Source: Echinometra lucunter
Taxonomy: Eukaryota > Echinodermata > Echinoidea > Camarodonta > Echinometridae
NCBI GenBank assembly: GCA_029962745.1
Contig: CM057159.1
Location: forward strand, 27,463,510 to 27,527,509
DNA: 64,000 nucleotides
Direction of reading: 5' to 3'
Shown here: piece after piece, positions 21,246 through 34,900 of the stretch
Numbering within the stretch: the first letter of the stretch is position 1
Layout: each line of letters starts with the position of its first letter
Position numbers and translations under genes: made by a program
Notes under the pieces: generated by a model
What the model saw: the letters and a program-made list of their open reading frames with translations, nothing else
What the model was told of the DNA's origin: nothing
Databases searched by the model: none

Positions 21246-24200
21246 GGAAATTTGATCAGCCCGCGAAAAGTTCTGTTTGAGTGACTTCTTGACGGTCCGT
21301 CTAGAAACGGTATACCATGCTGTGTACATTGGTATTTCCTTAGTGAAAAAATCCTAAAAGCGGCATAAAACCCTCTGTCCTATACAGGCGATGGATTATC
21401 TCTGCTGAAATATCAGATAGTCCGTCGCATACGTCATTCATACAAAAGTATTATACTATCAACAATGATAACATATTTATTATGAACGTACACTGATATT
21501 GCCAACTGCAGTCATGCCTCATTTTTTCTCTCACAAATCTAAGACCAAGGGAAAATGTATTCTCCTCCGCCTCCATCGTAGTTATACGTTATTAATCTTT
21601 TGAGGTTTATATTGTAAAAATCCCCCCCCCCTCGAATTTTTCGTTGGGGGACTTTTACAATATCAAATACCCCTCTTCCGATTTTAATCTTTAACTTGGC
21701 AGAGAAGATTTCGGAGCGAATATCAACCATTCCGGCCTGTTAAATCCATATTTTTCAGTCTTAGGGGATAGACTTGATAAAAACACTCAAATCTGCATGT
21801 GCTTGTTATGATGAGAGCTATTTTTTTTCAATCTCACAGAACCCCCAAACATCATATTCATGTAAACTTTTGCAAATTACGAACATAGAAACCGACATTT
21901 TCAAAGTGTTTAAACATGTTGATACTGTACCAAACTTTGCAGATGGTGTATTCTGAAAACTACACAAATATTGATAATTTATCATGAATTGTCAAATCAT
22001 GGCAATCGTGGATAACATTTCATTCAAAGTGATCAATATCACTTATTAGTTAGGCATTTGAGGTCCACGAATTTATTTTTTCTTGTTACACCATTGAAAG
22101 TGTGTTTTATGAGCAAATTAGCAAAGTAAATTAACTTCTAGATTAAAGAAAGTAAGTTTTCTTAATCCCTTGCCTTTACAAATGCATCAAACTCGATTAA
22201 AATCATCTTGATATGACTTAAAGTACAAAAGCTTACATTGCTTGATATATGGTGATTTTGTTAGATGCAATTTGCAGAAATTAGCATTTTAAAGATGGTG
22301 CCAATCACCGATTTCTTGGCACCCATCCTAACATTAAAAAAACTAATGTCCCCCAAATTTGTTCACAAACAGCCCTGCCTAGGCAGGGTCCTTAGACCCA
22401 TAGTTTGGAGTTTTGGGGATACGGCAGACAAAGAGCACTGAACTTTAGTTTGATAACCAGTTGGAGCTTCTTCTTTTTTTTTCTCTCTCTCTCTCTCCAC
22501 AGAACCCATTTATTCAAATCACGTTGCATTAATTATGCAAATTTATGCAATTCTTAAATAAATTTTGCTGGTATGAAATACGATGGTTTCATAAAAAATT
22601 CAAGCTCCCAATAATGATTATGTGTATTTAAATCTACTTTTCATACATGTAGGTATATTTTTCTCCTCGGGACCAATTTCAGTTCAAATCTTGAACATTG
22701 AGCATGTGAACGGGAATATCTATCTCAACAAGTTGATGAAACAGCCTTTGTAAAATGAATAAGGCATCAACGTGTGGTAGTAATGCTAATAATTCATAAC
22801 TTTCCGGGGTATAGTTCATGTTCAACTAATCAATTACGAAATCATTTCTTTCTTTCTTTCTCTCTCTCCCCCCCCCTCCATCTCTCTCTCTCTCTTTCTC
22901 TCTCTTTCTAAGTATTGGTATGATGCAAGACTTCCAAATAAAGGCTTTGAATTGCCAATTAGAATTAAACTGAAACTTGAAGAAATGCAATTGCACTTCA
23001 GGAAAATGTGGCTAAAAATCTGAAATTGCAGTAGATGGTAAAACAATATTCACAATATTGGCAAAAACCTGCTTGAAATCACATTCACTGAAAATACAAC
23101 TTAAATTGCACTTGGATGACAAGATCATTTTTTCTCATCGTTTTGTTCATTATCGGTCATTATATCTATCTACAAATATCGTTTGATAGGTGTTACTTAC
23201 TTGCAGTATTAAATATTCATTTCACTGTTTTCAAGTTTGATTTGAGCATTTGAAATTATATAAATCACCAACACTCAATATCATCCCTAAGATTAAAACA
23301 GATTACAATACAAGAAAAAACATAGAATACATGATGCATATTTGGGAATGGATAACATTTATTTATTTCAATTATTTTTTTTTTTGTACTGACAGCAGTG
23401 ACATAATTATAGTCTTGTTATTTCGGACTTTATCACAAAATAATCACCTTATTCACAATCATGAGAGAAAAGTTCATAAAATATAAAACAAAACTTACTA
23501 CATGTACAACAAAGCACCTAATATATTCTACAAATGGGAACTTTTCGTAGTCTCAAATATTAATAAAATGGGTATTTACATGCATGTATTTCTAGAATCA
23601 TATCAGAGGGCACATAGAGTTCCATTGTTGTTTAAGATTACAATCAATAACAAAAGCTTTGTTTAATAATATGATAAATGAAATGCAGGGTAAATTGCAG
23701 GGGGGGAGTTGATCATTGGTTTTAATATCAAGAACGTAAATGTGAGAAGAGACAGTATTGCAGATGATAATTGCCTTTAAGAATATCACCAAGTACTATT
23801 AACCCTTAATAATTTAATGACCCAATACAGACCTCATATCTGCAAAATGTAAACTTTTGACTTTGTGACATAACCCTGTATTCACAACAATGATCTTTCA
23901 TCACTGCACATAATAAGTTGACAACAGTTTGATAAAATGTCGTCAATGAATGCATTCATTGTATAAGTCTCAGTCATATACTGTTCATTCAGAGAAAGTT
24001 CATTGGAAACTATTTCTTTGTGACCATTAAAATTTCTAAATATATATGAAAGCATGAGTTTTTATAGAAGTGACCTTAAGATGTCAGTAAGAGGATAGTG
24101 TTATAAGTAATTTTAAAATCTTACTAAAATAATAACCCTGCAGGAAGTATTGAACTACTTAATTTGCTCATCATAAAAGAAATATAAGTACCCCATATCA

Positions 24201-24273
24201 ACAAATATATGTTTCACTCTTTATATGTACTGCATAAAAATTAAATATTGAATAGGTGTTTGGTACTGCAAAA

Positions 24274-24410
24274 TCGGAAAATAGCATTGAACACAGACAT
24301 ACTTAAGCTCTTCAACATGCACTCATCATGCACTTCAACATGCGAACTTTACTCTGATGAGTGCATGTCAAAAAGTTTACGTATGTCTGTGTTCAGTGTT
24401 ATTTTCTGAC
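24274..24410. mobile_element. Short fold-back element
   Basis: TCGGAAAATAGCATTGAACA at the left pairs with its diverged complement ending TTATTTTCTGAC at the right. The inner arms carry CACAGACATAC and AACATGCACTCATCA with complements. About 137 bp, no coding capacity. Confidence 0.65.
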
Positions 24411-26498
24411 TAAATGATATTAATTAGAGAGATAAAAATTAGAATACAATAATACTCTTCATTACTGAAAACTACACACTTTGTGACCTAAATATGAAAA
24501 GGAATGACACCTTTAATAGCAAATAGAGCACTCATAGAACAATAGATGGTCATTACCAACGATGCAGCTTCGCATAACTGGGTGGAATGTGGACCAAGAC
24601 AGACAAGCATTAAGTGTTGAGAAAACTTAGTTTCGTTGGGTTATGGCATACACACACAGCCCAAAATTCGCAATGACATACTGACCAAACCATAGCTTAG
24701 ACCTCTGTATGCTTGTGGCCTTTACGTCAAGTGAAAGTGCAGTGCTTACTTTGGTCCATGGTGAAGGTCTAAATCATGGTCTGGACCATGATTTAATCTT
24801 CAGAATCTCATTAATTCAGGACATTGTATTAGGATCTGGAGTTAGTCTGGACCCTCAAAAACCCTTGACAAGGCTTGCTCTCTTCTGCCTGCTAGCCACA
24901 CAAACAAACAGTACGATAAGCCCTAGTCTGTCACGAGATATGGTTTTGCCAGAGATACCAAGGTCAAAGACCAGCAATGCGTGAGATTTAAGGCAGGGAA
25001 CCGTGAGATTGCCAGGCGTTGTGTATAATATATATGGGGATAGGCTGTGATGCAGGCGTGAGAAAGAGATTTGGGGGGATGAGCAAGAGCCCCCAATGCG
25101 GGAGTCTCACGCCTAATGCGTGAGACTTGACATGTCTGTTTTGCATACCAGTAGATTATGTGAGGCTTCCTTAGATATATAAAACCCATTGTTAAACTCT
25201 AGTGGCAGAACATCAAGGGAATGAAAGTATGATCACATGGTATGAGGAAATATTGCATAAAAACACTGAAAATTGTAGCTCAAGCACAAATCACACAATT
25301 ATTGCCTGTCACGGTGAAGATAAAGTGAAGCTTATTCTCCTGGGTTATTTTTCTCCTTCAAATGAAGAAATAACACGCAACATATGGGTATTTTATTTGC
25401 ATATATATAAAACATTGGATCACAAGGTTTAGACCACTGTTCGACCATTGGGAAATATAACCGATATAATAGCAAGTCTGTACAAATCAAACCAATTAGA
25501 GTAACCATTGCAACATGATATACTTTTTTTAAAATCTAACATCTTCAATGCACATTCTATAAGGAAACAATACTTTCACCAATTTACCACATATAGAGAT
25601 TTTCGTTACCTATACAGTACCACATATACAAGCAAATTCCAAAGATCACATACAAAAATGAATTTAAACAAATACAACTTTAAATGACTTGATTTAAAAT
25701 ATTTGTTCTCTTTTTACAGAAGAAGTGAATTGCTAGATGGGAAACTTATATCAAAAAATAGTAGAGTATTAATACCAGCAAGTTCAGACTGTCATCAACG
25801 ACAATACCTATCAATTAGGCACATTATACAAAGGAGAAATATAACACGGCATCAGGGAGCTATTCAAATTCATATAAACTTACAAACAAGATTGCTGACA
25901 TATATGCACATATGACTGAGGTAAAAATAGGGATTAATTGTGACATTAAATTCACAATAAATCAAACCATACCAAAATGTTCAGTTTTGCAACTTCTACC
26001 TTGATAACTTTAAGATGAAAGCACAATCAAAATAAACAGCCTTAAGGTACAGAATAAATTGCTTTCCAGCTATACTACCATTAACCTGTACATTCAATTG
26101 CATTTTCTGGTTGATAGACACACACATACTTGCAGTACCTGTCATAAAGTTAGAATTCTTAAAAACAATCATGCTTGTACATAATATTTATGACATAAAT
26201 AACAGAAGGAACATGCATAAGTGAACTGTGGACCACAGGATTGTAACGGTCAACACTATCAGTGTCCCCGCTCTATAAAACCTAATTGCATATCTCATAT
26301 ATCCAGCAAACATGATTATCAAGTCTTTGGTTCCCAAGAATGGTCAATATACCATTTCTTCTATTGCTCAAAGCAGCATCAGTGACTTTGATACTATAGG
26401 ATTTTCCAAAATGGACACCCTGCCCCTTTAAAATGGGTTCCATGCCAAGTATTAACTGATTGTTGCATCTTGGGTAAGTCAGGTGTAACTTACACCAT

Positions 26499-26930
26499 GT
26501 GTAAAGCCCACCACCACATACTATACAATCCGGCTGCAACCCGATTTTTCGAACAAATGGCATTTTGCATTAAATATAAAAGTTTAAAAAGTACATCATC
26601 TTATTTGAAGTTCGGAAAAATGATAGGAATACTAAAATCAAAATTTTTATTAACTGCAAGCCTCGTGGAAGGAGCAAAGATCAAATCAGCTCCACATTGT
26701 AGCCGATCGCAAGAATGCTATGACGTCACTACGATTCGGAATTGAATTCGCTTTTATTCCTACAGAGAGGCTTGCAATAGCCCCGAATTTTCATTAAGTA
26801 CTTATACGACTATTCGGAACTATGATCATTAAGGTTTTACATGTTTGAATGTTTATATCAAATGCTATAATAATTTTTTCAAAATCGGATCGCAGACGGA
26901 TCGAATGGTGTGTGGTGGGCTTCAGTGCAA
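26499..26930. mobile_element. 430 bp fold-back element with long arms
   Basis: The left arm begins GTGTAAAGCCCACCACCACA. The right arm is its diverged complement ending GGTGGGCTTCAGTGC. Pairing can be followed inwards for roughly 200 bases through CAATCCGGCTGCAACCCGAT, GCATTAAATATAAA, AGTTCGGAA and TGCAAGCCTC, so almost the whole element is two arms. This is the typical structure of a non-autonomous fold-back transposon. Confidence 0.7.
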
Positions 26931-28061
26931 AACACAGACTCTTTCCCAGTCACCTATATTGTAACACTTTCTCTAGCAGTAATGGCTCCCAACTTCCCTT
27001 CATTAAAGAAAAAGTGTTAGCTACAGTGTTTGGTCCAGGAATGCAGGTAGGCATTTTGTTAGTTTAGAATATTGACTAGAGAGCAATCATCAGTATGTGC
27101 GGCACACCCGCTCTTCTTTACTTCCTCACATGCCCGCATCTTAAACTTACCTGAGCTGCCTTTCTCTAGGTCAAAAAATGTAGGAATTTTTCAAGGAATG
27201 TTACTTCAGCTGACCGGAGGTAAATCAGAAAGAGCATTAAAGTTTCGTAAAGGAATGAAATTACAAAATAGTTGGAATGTAGTCTATGATGCATAAACAT
27301 GAACTAGTAATTTGGTACTGTAGGTACAAACATATTTTTTTTTGTTTTTTTGGGTGCCCATTGATGGCAAATCCACCTAAGAATTTATAATGGAGTAGTG
27401 TAGTGTAGTGTAGTAAGAATTTTTTTTCCTTAATGAGTTAATCAGAAAAGGGTGCACATGATTTAAATGTTTGGTAGTATGGGAAATGTTTCATGCCCAA
27501 TGTTACCATGGAAAAGATCAATCAAATATGCAGACTTGAATTCTTCAAGTTCATTTATAAAAGACACTGATAAATTTGTTGCACAGACATGGTCTCAGAA
27601 CTGAGACGGCCATCTCCTGTATCAAGCAGTGCCACAAATATAATGGATTATAATAGATACACCCTTCCAAACCACCACATCTTCTAGTAATCCCCACTAA
27701 CTTAAACTAGATAAGAGTAGAGTATTTCAGATTCTGATGACTATAACTAAATCTACTTGAGGACTGAAAAGAGATCATGGTTTACATGTAGGGAAGACAA
27801 TGTTCCATAGATAATAGAACTGATGTCAATCACAATGCTTCGAATGTTGCTCTTACATGTACTTAGAAAATGCCTTGGTGAAAGTACCGACCTTTACTGG
27901 CAATTCAAAAATTGTTACCTAATTATACTTTAAATATTACAGTAACAACTCTCACACTGTCACTCTCACATTCTATGTATATTTCACTTTTACTCACTCT
28001 CACACAAACACACACATTACAATTTATCTGCAATACAATTGACTAGAGCCTAGGACTCTGG

Positions 28062-28724
28062 TTATTCTGGTGAATCAGGAGTTGCTGGTGAATCATCCAT
28101 GTCATCCTTCAGTGGCTCTTTGGATATTGATTCTGGAATGATACTACGGCCAATATCAAGGAGCTTGTCTCGTTGTAAGATGTCCGTAGCACCAGGCTGG
28201 ATCCCATCCACTGGGCCGTCCGTCTGTATCGTCTTCAGCTGCAGATTCTCACCGTCCACTGTATCATACTTCTCTCGGTGGAGTTCTGGAATGTTGACGA
28301 CGCACTGAAAGACATCAAACTGCTTCCTCAGGTAGCCATTCATGAACAAGAAGTTCGTCCCATAGGACACCAGGAGGAGAGTGAAAAAGGACATAGCCAT
28401 GGCGAATGTACGGAAAGGGAACAACTGGCCATCATCGTCATTGTACAGGGGATACTTGATAAAGGGAGCTATTTTGAGTGTTGTGTCACCACCTCCTAGA
28501 CGCAATATCAGGGCCACTATGTAGGCAACCAGAGATCCATAGGTGTTGACTTTGCTGAAGTAGACCACGCAGAAGAGTTGGGGGAACAGAATCACATAGA
28601 CAAAGTCTGAGCAGAGGAACCAGAGGGCATAGACGGACTTGATGGTCAGACCCATGACCAGAGCTAGAGCAGTCACCACAACGATGGCTATTCGAAGTAC
28701 CCAAAGGAGCTCACGTTCAGTTGC
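28062..28724 (-). CDS. SLC5A7: SLC5A7 coding exon 8, last spans and cytoplasmic tail
   Basis: Acceptor CAATCTGCAG; TAG stop ending at 28062. Residues 362-581. It encodes the last membrane spans ([57 protein letters not shown]) and an acidic tail ending [11 protein letters not shown]. The tail keeps a dileucine at 549-550; in mammals a tail dileucine-type signal drives internalisation. Confidence 0.96.
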   Translation of the reverse strand, partial: ATERELLWVLRIAIVVVTALALVMGLTIKSVYALWFLCSDFVYVILFPQLFCVVYFSKVNTYGSLVAYIVALILRLGGGDTTLKIAPFIKYPLYNDDDGQLFPFRTFAMAMSFFTLLLVSYGTNFLFMNGYLRKQFDVFQCVVNIPELHREKYDTVDGENLQLKTIQTDGPVDGIQPGATDILQRDKLLDIGRSIIPESISKEPLKDDMDDSPATPDSPE

Positions 28725-28940
28725 CTGCAGATTGCGAAGATTGAATGAAATCAATTATTGTTCAGTTAGAAACTTGACAACCTTATCTAGATGTAAGGCT
28801 AGACATCAACAATGATCACCACTATAATCATACCACAACAATGCCGCAACATTATCACAATTATAATCATCACCATCATCATCATAATCACAATCATCAC
28901 CTTCATAAATACTATCACCCTCACTAACACCCCTTCACTG

Positions 28941-28979
<39 letters not shown>

Positions 28980-31900
28980 CTATCACTACCACTACCACCA
29001 CAATTACCATCAACACCATCACCATCAACACACTCCCAAGGATCACCATCATCTTCCTTTTCTCCATCATCCTCACTGTCAACATCCTCCTCCTGGGGAG
29101 TGTTTCATGAAGAGTTTTGTCGGTGAAAATCACCGACAAATGTTACAAGCTACTGAAAATCCTTGCATCTGATTGGCTGACAGCAAATTAGTCGGTGAAA
29201 ATCACCGACAAAATTCTTCATGAAATGCTCCCCTCCTCATCACCACCATCTTGGTATAAACCAAGGACACTTACGCTCTGCCTGAAGACGAGCTTGTAGA
29301 CATTTCTAACAAATAAGGAGCTGGCAGACAAGATGGAAGAGTCCGCTGAAGACATGACCGCAGCAGACACGGCCCCCAAACCAACGAAGGACACCCAAGG
29401 GGGAGTCAGGTATTGAATAACAAGAGGCAGGATCAATTCAGGGTTTTCCTCAGGTCTTGTCCTGTTAAGGTCTATCCCAGTTTGGGACCAATCTGAAAAT
29501 TTTGGAGGAGAAAGTGAATCGGCATCAATTTATGAAGTAATAGTGTAGAACCTTTGAAAAACTGATGGAATGATAGAGAAATTTATGAAAGACTGAAAAT
29601 GGCACAAAACCAAGTATTACGTTTCCATACAAACACAATAATTGTGAACAGAAAGATTGTGATCATGTGCTAGCATAGTCAGGACATTCGTATCTATATG
29701 TATTAAAGAGCCTTTGCTCATGGCTTACTGCAGCATGAACTCTATTGAACAGAACAATGCAGTTGGCTTCAGAATGCAGTAAAGTGACAGCCCATGTGAG
29801 TCAGGCTTAACAAGAAAAGGCTGAAGAGTTTGGACCAAATATTTACACCACGAGTGCATGCAGTCAAATATGCCAATTTCTGTGTGCAGTACATGTGTCT
29901 GTTCAGCGAAACTGACTCAATTTCTTAAATTTTTCATAATTCCAAAACTCACGTGTATACACCAATTTTATCTTCTACATGATCAACCTTTCCAAATGGC
30001 AGTTTCTATCACAATTCAGTCACATGACAAAAAAGAAGTCACCTTTACCTAAAAGGGTAACAGTTTTAAAAAGCCTTACTCTTACCTGCACCATAACCAA
30101 TGGCTCCAATGAGTATAGGAGGTACTGCCATGAGGATGCAGCCAACGGCAGCGATGTAGGAGAGAGCCTGGGCTCTCTCTGCACTCTTTGACGACAGAAC
30201 ACGCTGGAAATACACCTGCCATGGAATGCCTCCAAACATCTAGGAGAAAAACGGATGGAAAGTAGCATTAGGTAACAACAGATCCAATATGCCTCATTTT
30301 TCAAAACAATGCATTGACTACTGAATTCTCTAATTGTCATAAGTTGAATACAAGTGCTACCAGGTCCTCATGGGCAATAGCTTATGCAATTATTTTTTGT
30401 AAATCCTTTATTGTAGATAACTAAACTGAATTCTGCAACTGTCCCTTTCAATTGTACGTATTTCTCCGACAGCAATGTATGAAAATTGACAATGGGAATA
30501 AACATTCTTTTCTGTACATACATGTACTTAAAATGACTAACCCTATACATTTTACCTATTGCCTGAAAATCAAATGAATAAATAAAAAAGCAACAGACAT
30601 AAACTTACAAGTAGAAGGGCATAGTCGAACCAGACTCCAGCATATTTGTTATCCCACGTTCCAACCCACTCAGTGGAAGTGTTAGTGATTGGTAAAACAG
30701 CTTCATTTGTCATGGCAAATGGGATGCATAGCCACTGCAGACAAATGAAAAACAAAATTAGTTGAATGTGTTTTAATGATAAAATGAGGCTATAACATGA
30801 TAAAAACTACTTTCAAAATCTCAACTCAAGTGCCATTTCAAAGGCCTATTGTACTGCCCATACAAAGTTTTTATCATGTTCTATACTGTTGCTCTACAAA
30901 CACTGAAGACACATCAAAATAATAGCTGATGAGACCATTCATTGTTCAGAAGAATTCCACATGGCTTTAACTGAGAAACTAGAATTGATAGAAACACATG
31001 ACATATGTGGAACCTCATACCCCATTTGTTTTAACTATCCACCATTAAAAAAAAACAATGTCTCCTTCGATACTGCACAGAGTATAGAAGATAAACTATA
31101 TGATATTGAATTCCAGGTCATCAACGTCCTACATTTTATAGAGCAGTTGAAAAGAGAAAAAAAAATGGAAGTCATACTTGGTATACAACTCTTCAAAAAT
31201 ATGATTTTGTCTTAGGATCTCTTGGAATCTCCCACAAGATTTTTCCAGCCTGGACAAAAATGTGAGCACTAATTGGAGGCCTATTGGAACTACATTTACT
31301 TCAATGGCACTTACATGTCCCCATCCTCACCATCTGAAACATAAGGAAAATGGATTATCCATCAGACGGCAAATAAAGGGGATCATGAACTTGGGGGTCT
31401 CTGGGAGCTATGCCAGTGGTACCGCAGGCAAATCAACCTTGCCCTTACAATGCTTACCAAACCAAAGAAGATACAGAGGAGTTGTACGACATCGGTATAA
31501 GCTACCGAGTAGAGTCCACCAAAGAACGTATAAAATGCTGCAATACAGGCAGAGATAGTGACTGATATCTCCATGTTCAGGTCCAATATAACGCTAATGG
31601 TTGCACCTTGGGGAAAGAGGTAAATGTAAAAGATCATTACTTAACACATAGTAGCATAGAGTTTTCTTACGCATCTTATCTGTATGTCGTTGTGTGAAAG
31701 AACGCGTCCGGAACGCAAAATGAAAAATTATTGAAAATTGAAAACTTTTCAAACAATGACTGATAATTTCATGGGTAGCGTATAGAGTAAATTTGTATAC
31801 AGTCTTCTTGTGGCATGGTCTTTGCTGAAAATTCTATTCCAATATGTCAAAATAGACATCTTATTTTTCACATTTTAGTATTTTGCGTTCCAGACACGTT

Positions 31901-34900
31901 CTTTCGCACAACATAAAGATAAAACGCCTTAAGGTCAAAGTTAATCAGCTTTTCCTTCTCAAATTGGCAACAATTCATTTTATTTCCCACTCCTACGTCA
32001 TAGTTATAAGGATATATAAATGTATATAACATGAATAAAAAAAGAATAAAACTTGCCAAACGTAACAGAGCAAGGCAAATGCTAAGTGTTGTCTGGCCTG
32101 CTTTTTGCTATACAAATGAGAATGTGAACTTTGGTCTGGCAGCTAAGATATACTCAGCAATAATGATGATGTTACATACATTTTTATCCCTGGAAATGAC
32201 ACAATGCTGTTTGTGTAAGCAGCTAATACTGGAAATGAAGACTAATGAGTTATCTAGTGATGACGTGATCCTGAATTTCTGGGGTGGTATTCTGAGCATC
32301 ATTTTATCTCTAAAATCTTTTATTTCATCCTTAAAATAAAATTGGTATTCTGAGACCACTTTAAAATCTTGGATTTTATCTTCATTTTATCTCCATCGCG
32401 CATACCTACTGCAGCTTTTAGACAAATGCACAGCTTCTGCGTTTGTGTCCATCTTTGAAGGAGAAGATCAAATGAAACTTAAAATTGGGTAAGGGCTATT
32501 TTATCTCCCGGAGGTCCAGTATGCACAACATTTCTTGATAAATTCACTTTTAGTCTTCAGATAAAAATAAAGAAAAATACCATAATCATCGACTGTATTA
32601 CTCGAGCAACATTCCCGTATGATGCTTGAATTGAATTTAAAGATTTTTATTGACTAATATCAGCCTTGAAATGATCCTCGTAATGGCACGCTGAAACCTC
32701 GGAAAACACCGAAATTATTTTACAGCAAAATACCAGTCAAAATGCGTTTGCATTTGAATGCAAGCGCAGGCAGCGTATTGAAATTTGTACAAATAATGCA
32801 TCCACGCTTTTTTGCCCCACCTACTGGTGGAAAGCAATTTTCATTGGCTGAGCAAGATGAGAGTGCGATTTAACAAGATTTCTTATTCGTTATTGTATCA
32901 TAAATGGGTGTGTCCTGGATGAGATAAAATTGATATAAAATGGTTCTCAGAATACCAATTTTAAAAGATTTTAAGGGTATTTTATCTCACTGACTTTACC
33001 TGAGAATTTTTTTTAAATTTTATCTGAGATAAAATGGATCTCAGAATACCACCCCAGATAGTTAACACTGATTTTTCATGAATTCTTTACTGTCCTTTTT
33101 CCAACTTTTGTCCACTGATTTCTCTCTTCCCCACAGGCTATTTACAGGGACCACCCTTTCCTGTACAAAGTGGCATAATATGCCAAACAACATTTTTTGA
33201 TAAATCATGAGCCATTTTTGCATATTTAATGAGCTATGACAATTGACCTTTGACCTGCTTTCTCCAAAATCGAACTTAGACTGTATTTTGATACCATGTA
33301 CCTTCATATTAAATTTCATTACAATCTGTCAAACATTATCAAAGTTACTGAGCAGAAACCAGTGTTCACAAGATTTGTTAAGGACGGACGGACGGATGGA
33401 CTGACGGCATCGTTACTATATCCTCCTCCAACTTCAGTGGTGAGGGGATAATAATTACAGGTGTACATGAGACCAAATGTACTTACCTAGAGCGGAAAGG
33501 ATGGCAGCAGACCAGCACAATTCACCCATGAGGGCGGGTAAGAAGAGAAGACCCCCCATACGAGAACCATACTTGAGTTGGAATGGGTCCAGCATGGTCA
33601 CGTAGCCTTGGGATCTCATCTGTTTTGCAAATAAAAGGCCACCTGAAAAGGAGAGAAATTACAGGCAAAAATGAAAAATTTACATAAAATGCAGGGCCAG
33701 TAAAATCACTACAATGCTGTAAATCATGTACTATTGTGATAATCAATTTTACCAATAGTACTGTAGTAGTAGTAAGTAGTTTTACTCTTATCGTTACTAT
33801 TATTATCAATATCATTATCAATATCATTATTATAATCATTAATATCATTATAATCCATATCATTATCATTAAAATCATTATTATAATTGTCATAATCATT
33901 ATCGATATTATTATTATTACTATTACTATTATTATCAAGTAGTTGGCATGACATACATGGGAGGTGAAAAGTAAACTTAATCACTATGACCCTAGGGTCT
34001 CTCCTCCTGGTACAACAGATCACTGTGCAGGTGCACCAGCGGTTTCCCCTACTCTTCTTTGAATAGTGCAGTGGGTTTTTAATGCATGAAGGTTAACAGC
34101 CTCTCCTCTACATAGGGCCTCTTTCTAACGTCCTCTCCGAGGGACAGATTTTTTTTCTAATGAAAGATAGCCTGCGTCTATATCTATTTACCAAAAGATA
34201 AATTGCTTTTCTACCTTTCAAATGATGAATAAGTCACTCCATTATCAAATCAATGTTTAATCAAGAGCCTCCTGTGATTCTAAAATCAGGCTTCAATCTT
34301 GCAGCAATGAAGTTCATTTTTCTGACATGAACAATATGCATACTTTGAGAATTTGAAAAAAACAAGTAGTAAAGAAACCACAATACTATTTGATTCCAAA
34401 TCATAAGAAGAAACTAAAAATATGCTAGAATCATTTTATTTCCATCAGCAAGTGAAACCACAAAATACATTTGCATTTACAGCCTTATGACTCAACTCTT
34501 AAATGCATCCTCTATTTCTTGACAGCATTAAATCAATGAATATGCCCAATTTTGTTCTCTTTCATTAATCTGTATCATAAATGCAAGCAATACTGCTGAA
34601 ATTGTAATGACAATAGGGTAAAATAGCTCAGATCTTAAAGATTTTTAAGCTTGATCTTTGCTCATTAAGTTTCTTTTCTATTTTTCTTCTCTCTTTTATT
34701 GACAGTTCTACTTCAGTGTCTTCACATTCTATATCATACTTAGTGCAATTAAGTTTTTGATCGGTAATTTTTACACTGATGAGTGAAATAATGCATCTGA
34801 AATCTTGAATTTTGAATTTTGAAGCTTGAACTTTAATTCTCTAAAATCATTTCTACCTGCCTCTTCCTTTACTCATTCAATTTCTAGCAGAATTCCCTTG

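Larger units (their letters stand above)
21246..28061. other. Convergent intergenic region between the orphan gene and SLC5A7
   Basis: No gene can be supported. The sequence is AT-rich with short random frames only. It holds a hairpin at 21605-21666 (TTTATATTGTAAAAATCCCC and complement), a CT-rich tract at 22849-22909, a palindrome at 24770-24795 (TAAATCATGGTC, two bases, complement), and two fold-back elements listed separately. The SLC5A7 3' untranslated region must occupy part of the right end. Confidence 0.5.

Noticed and set aside
28486..28704. 72-codon minus-strand frame within SLC5A7 exon 8
   Set aside because: Shadow of the real transporter frame in another phase.
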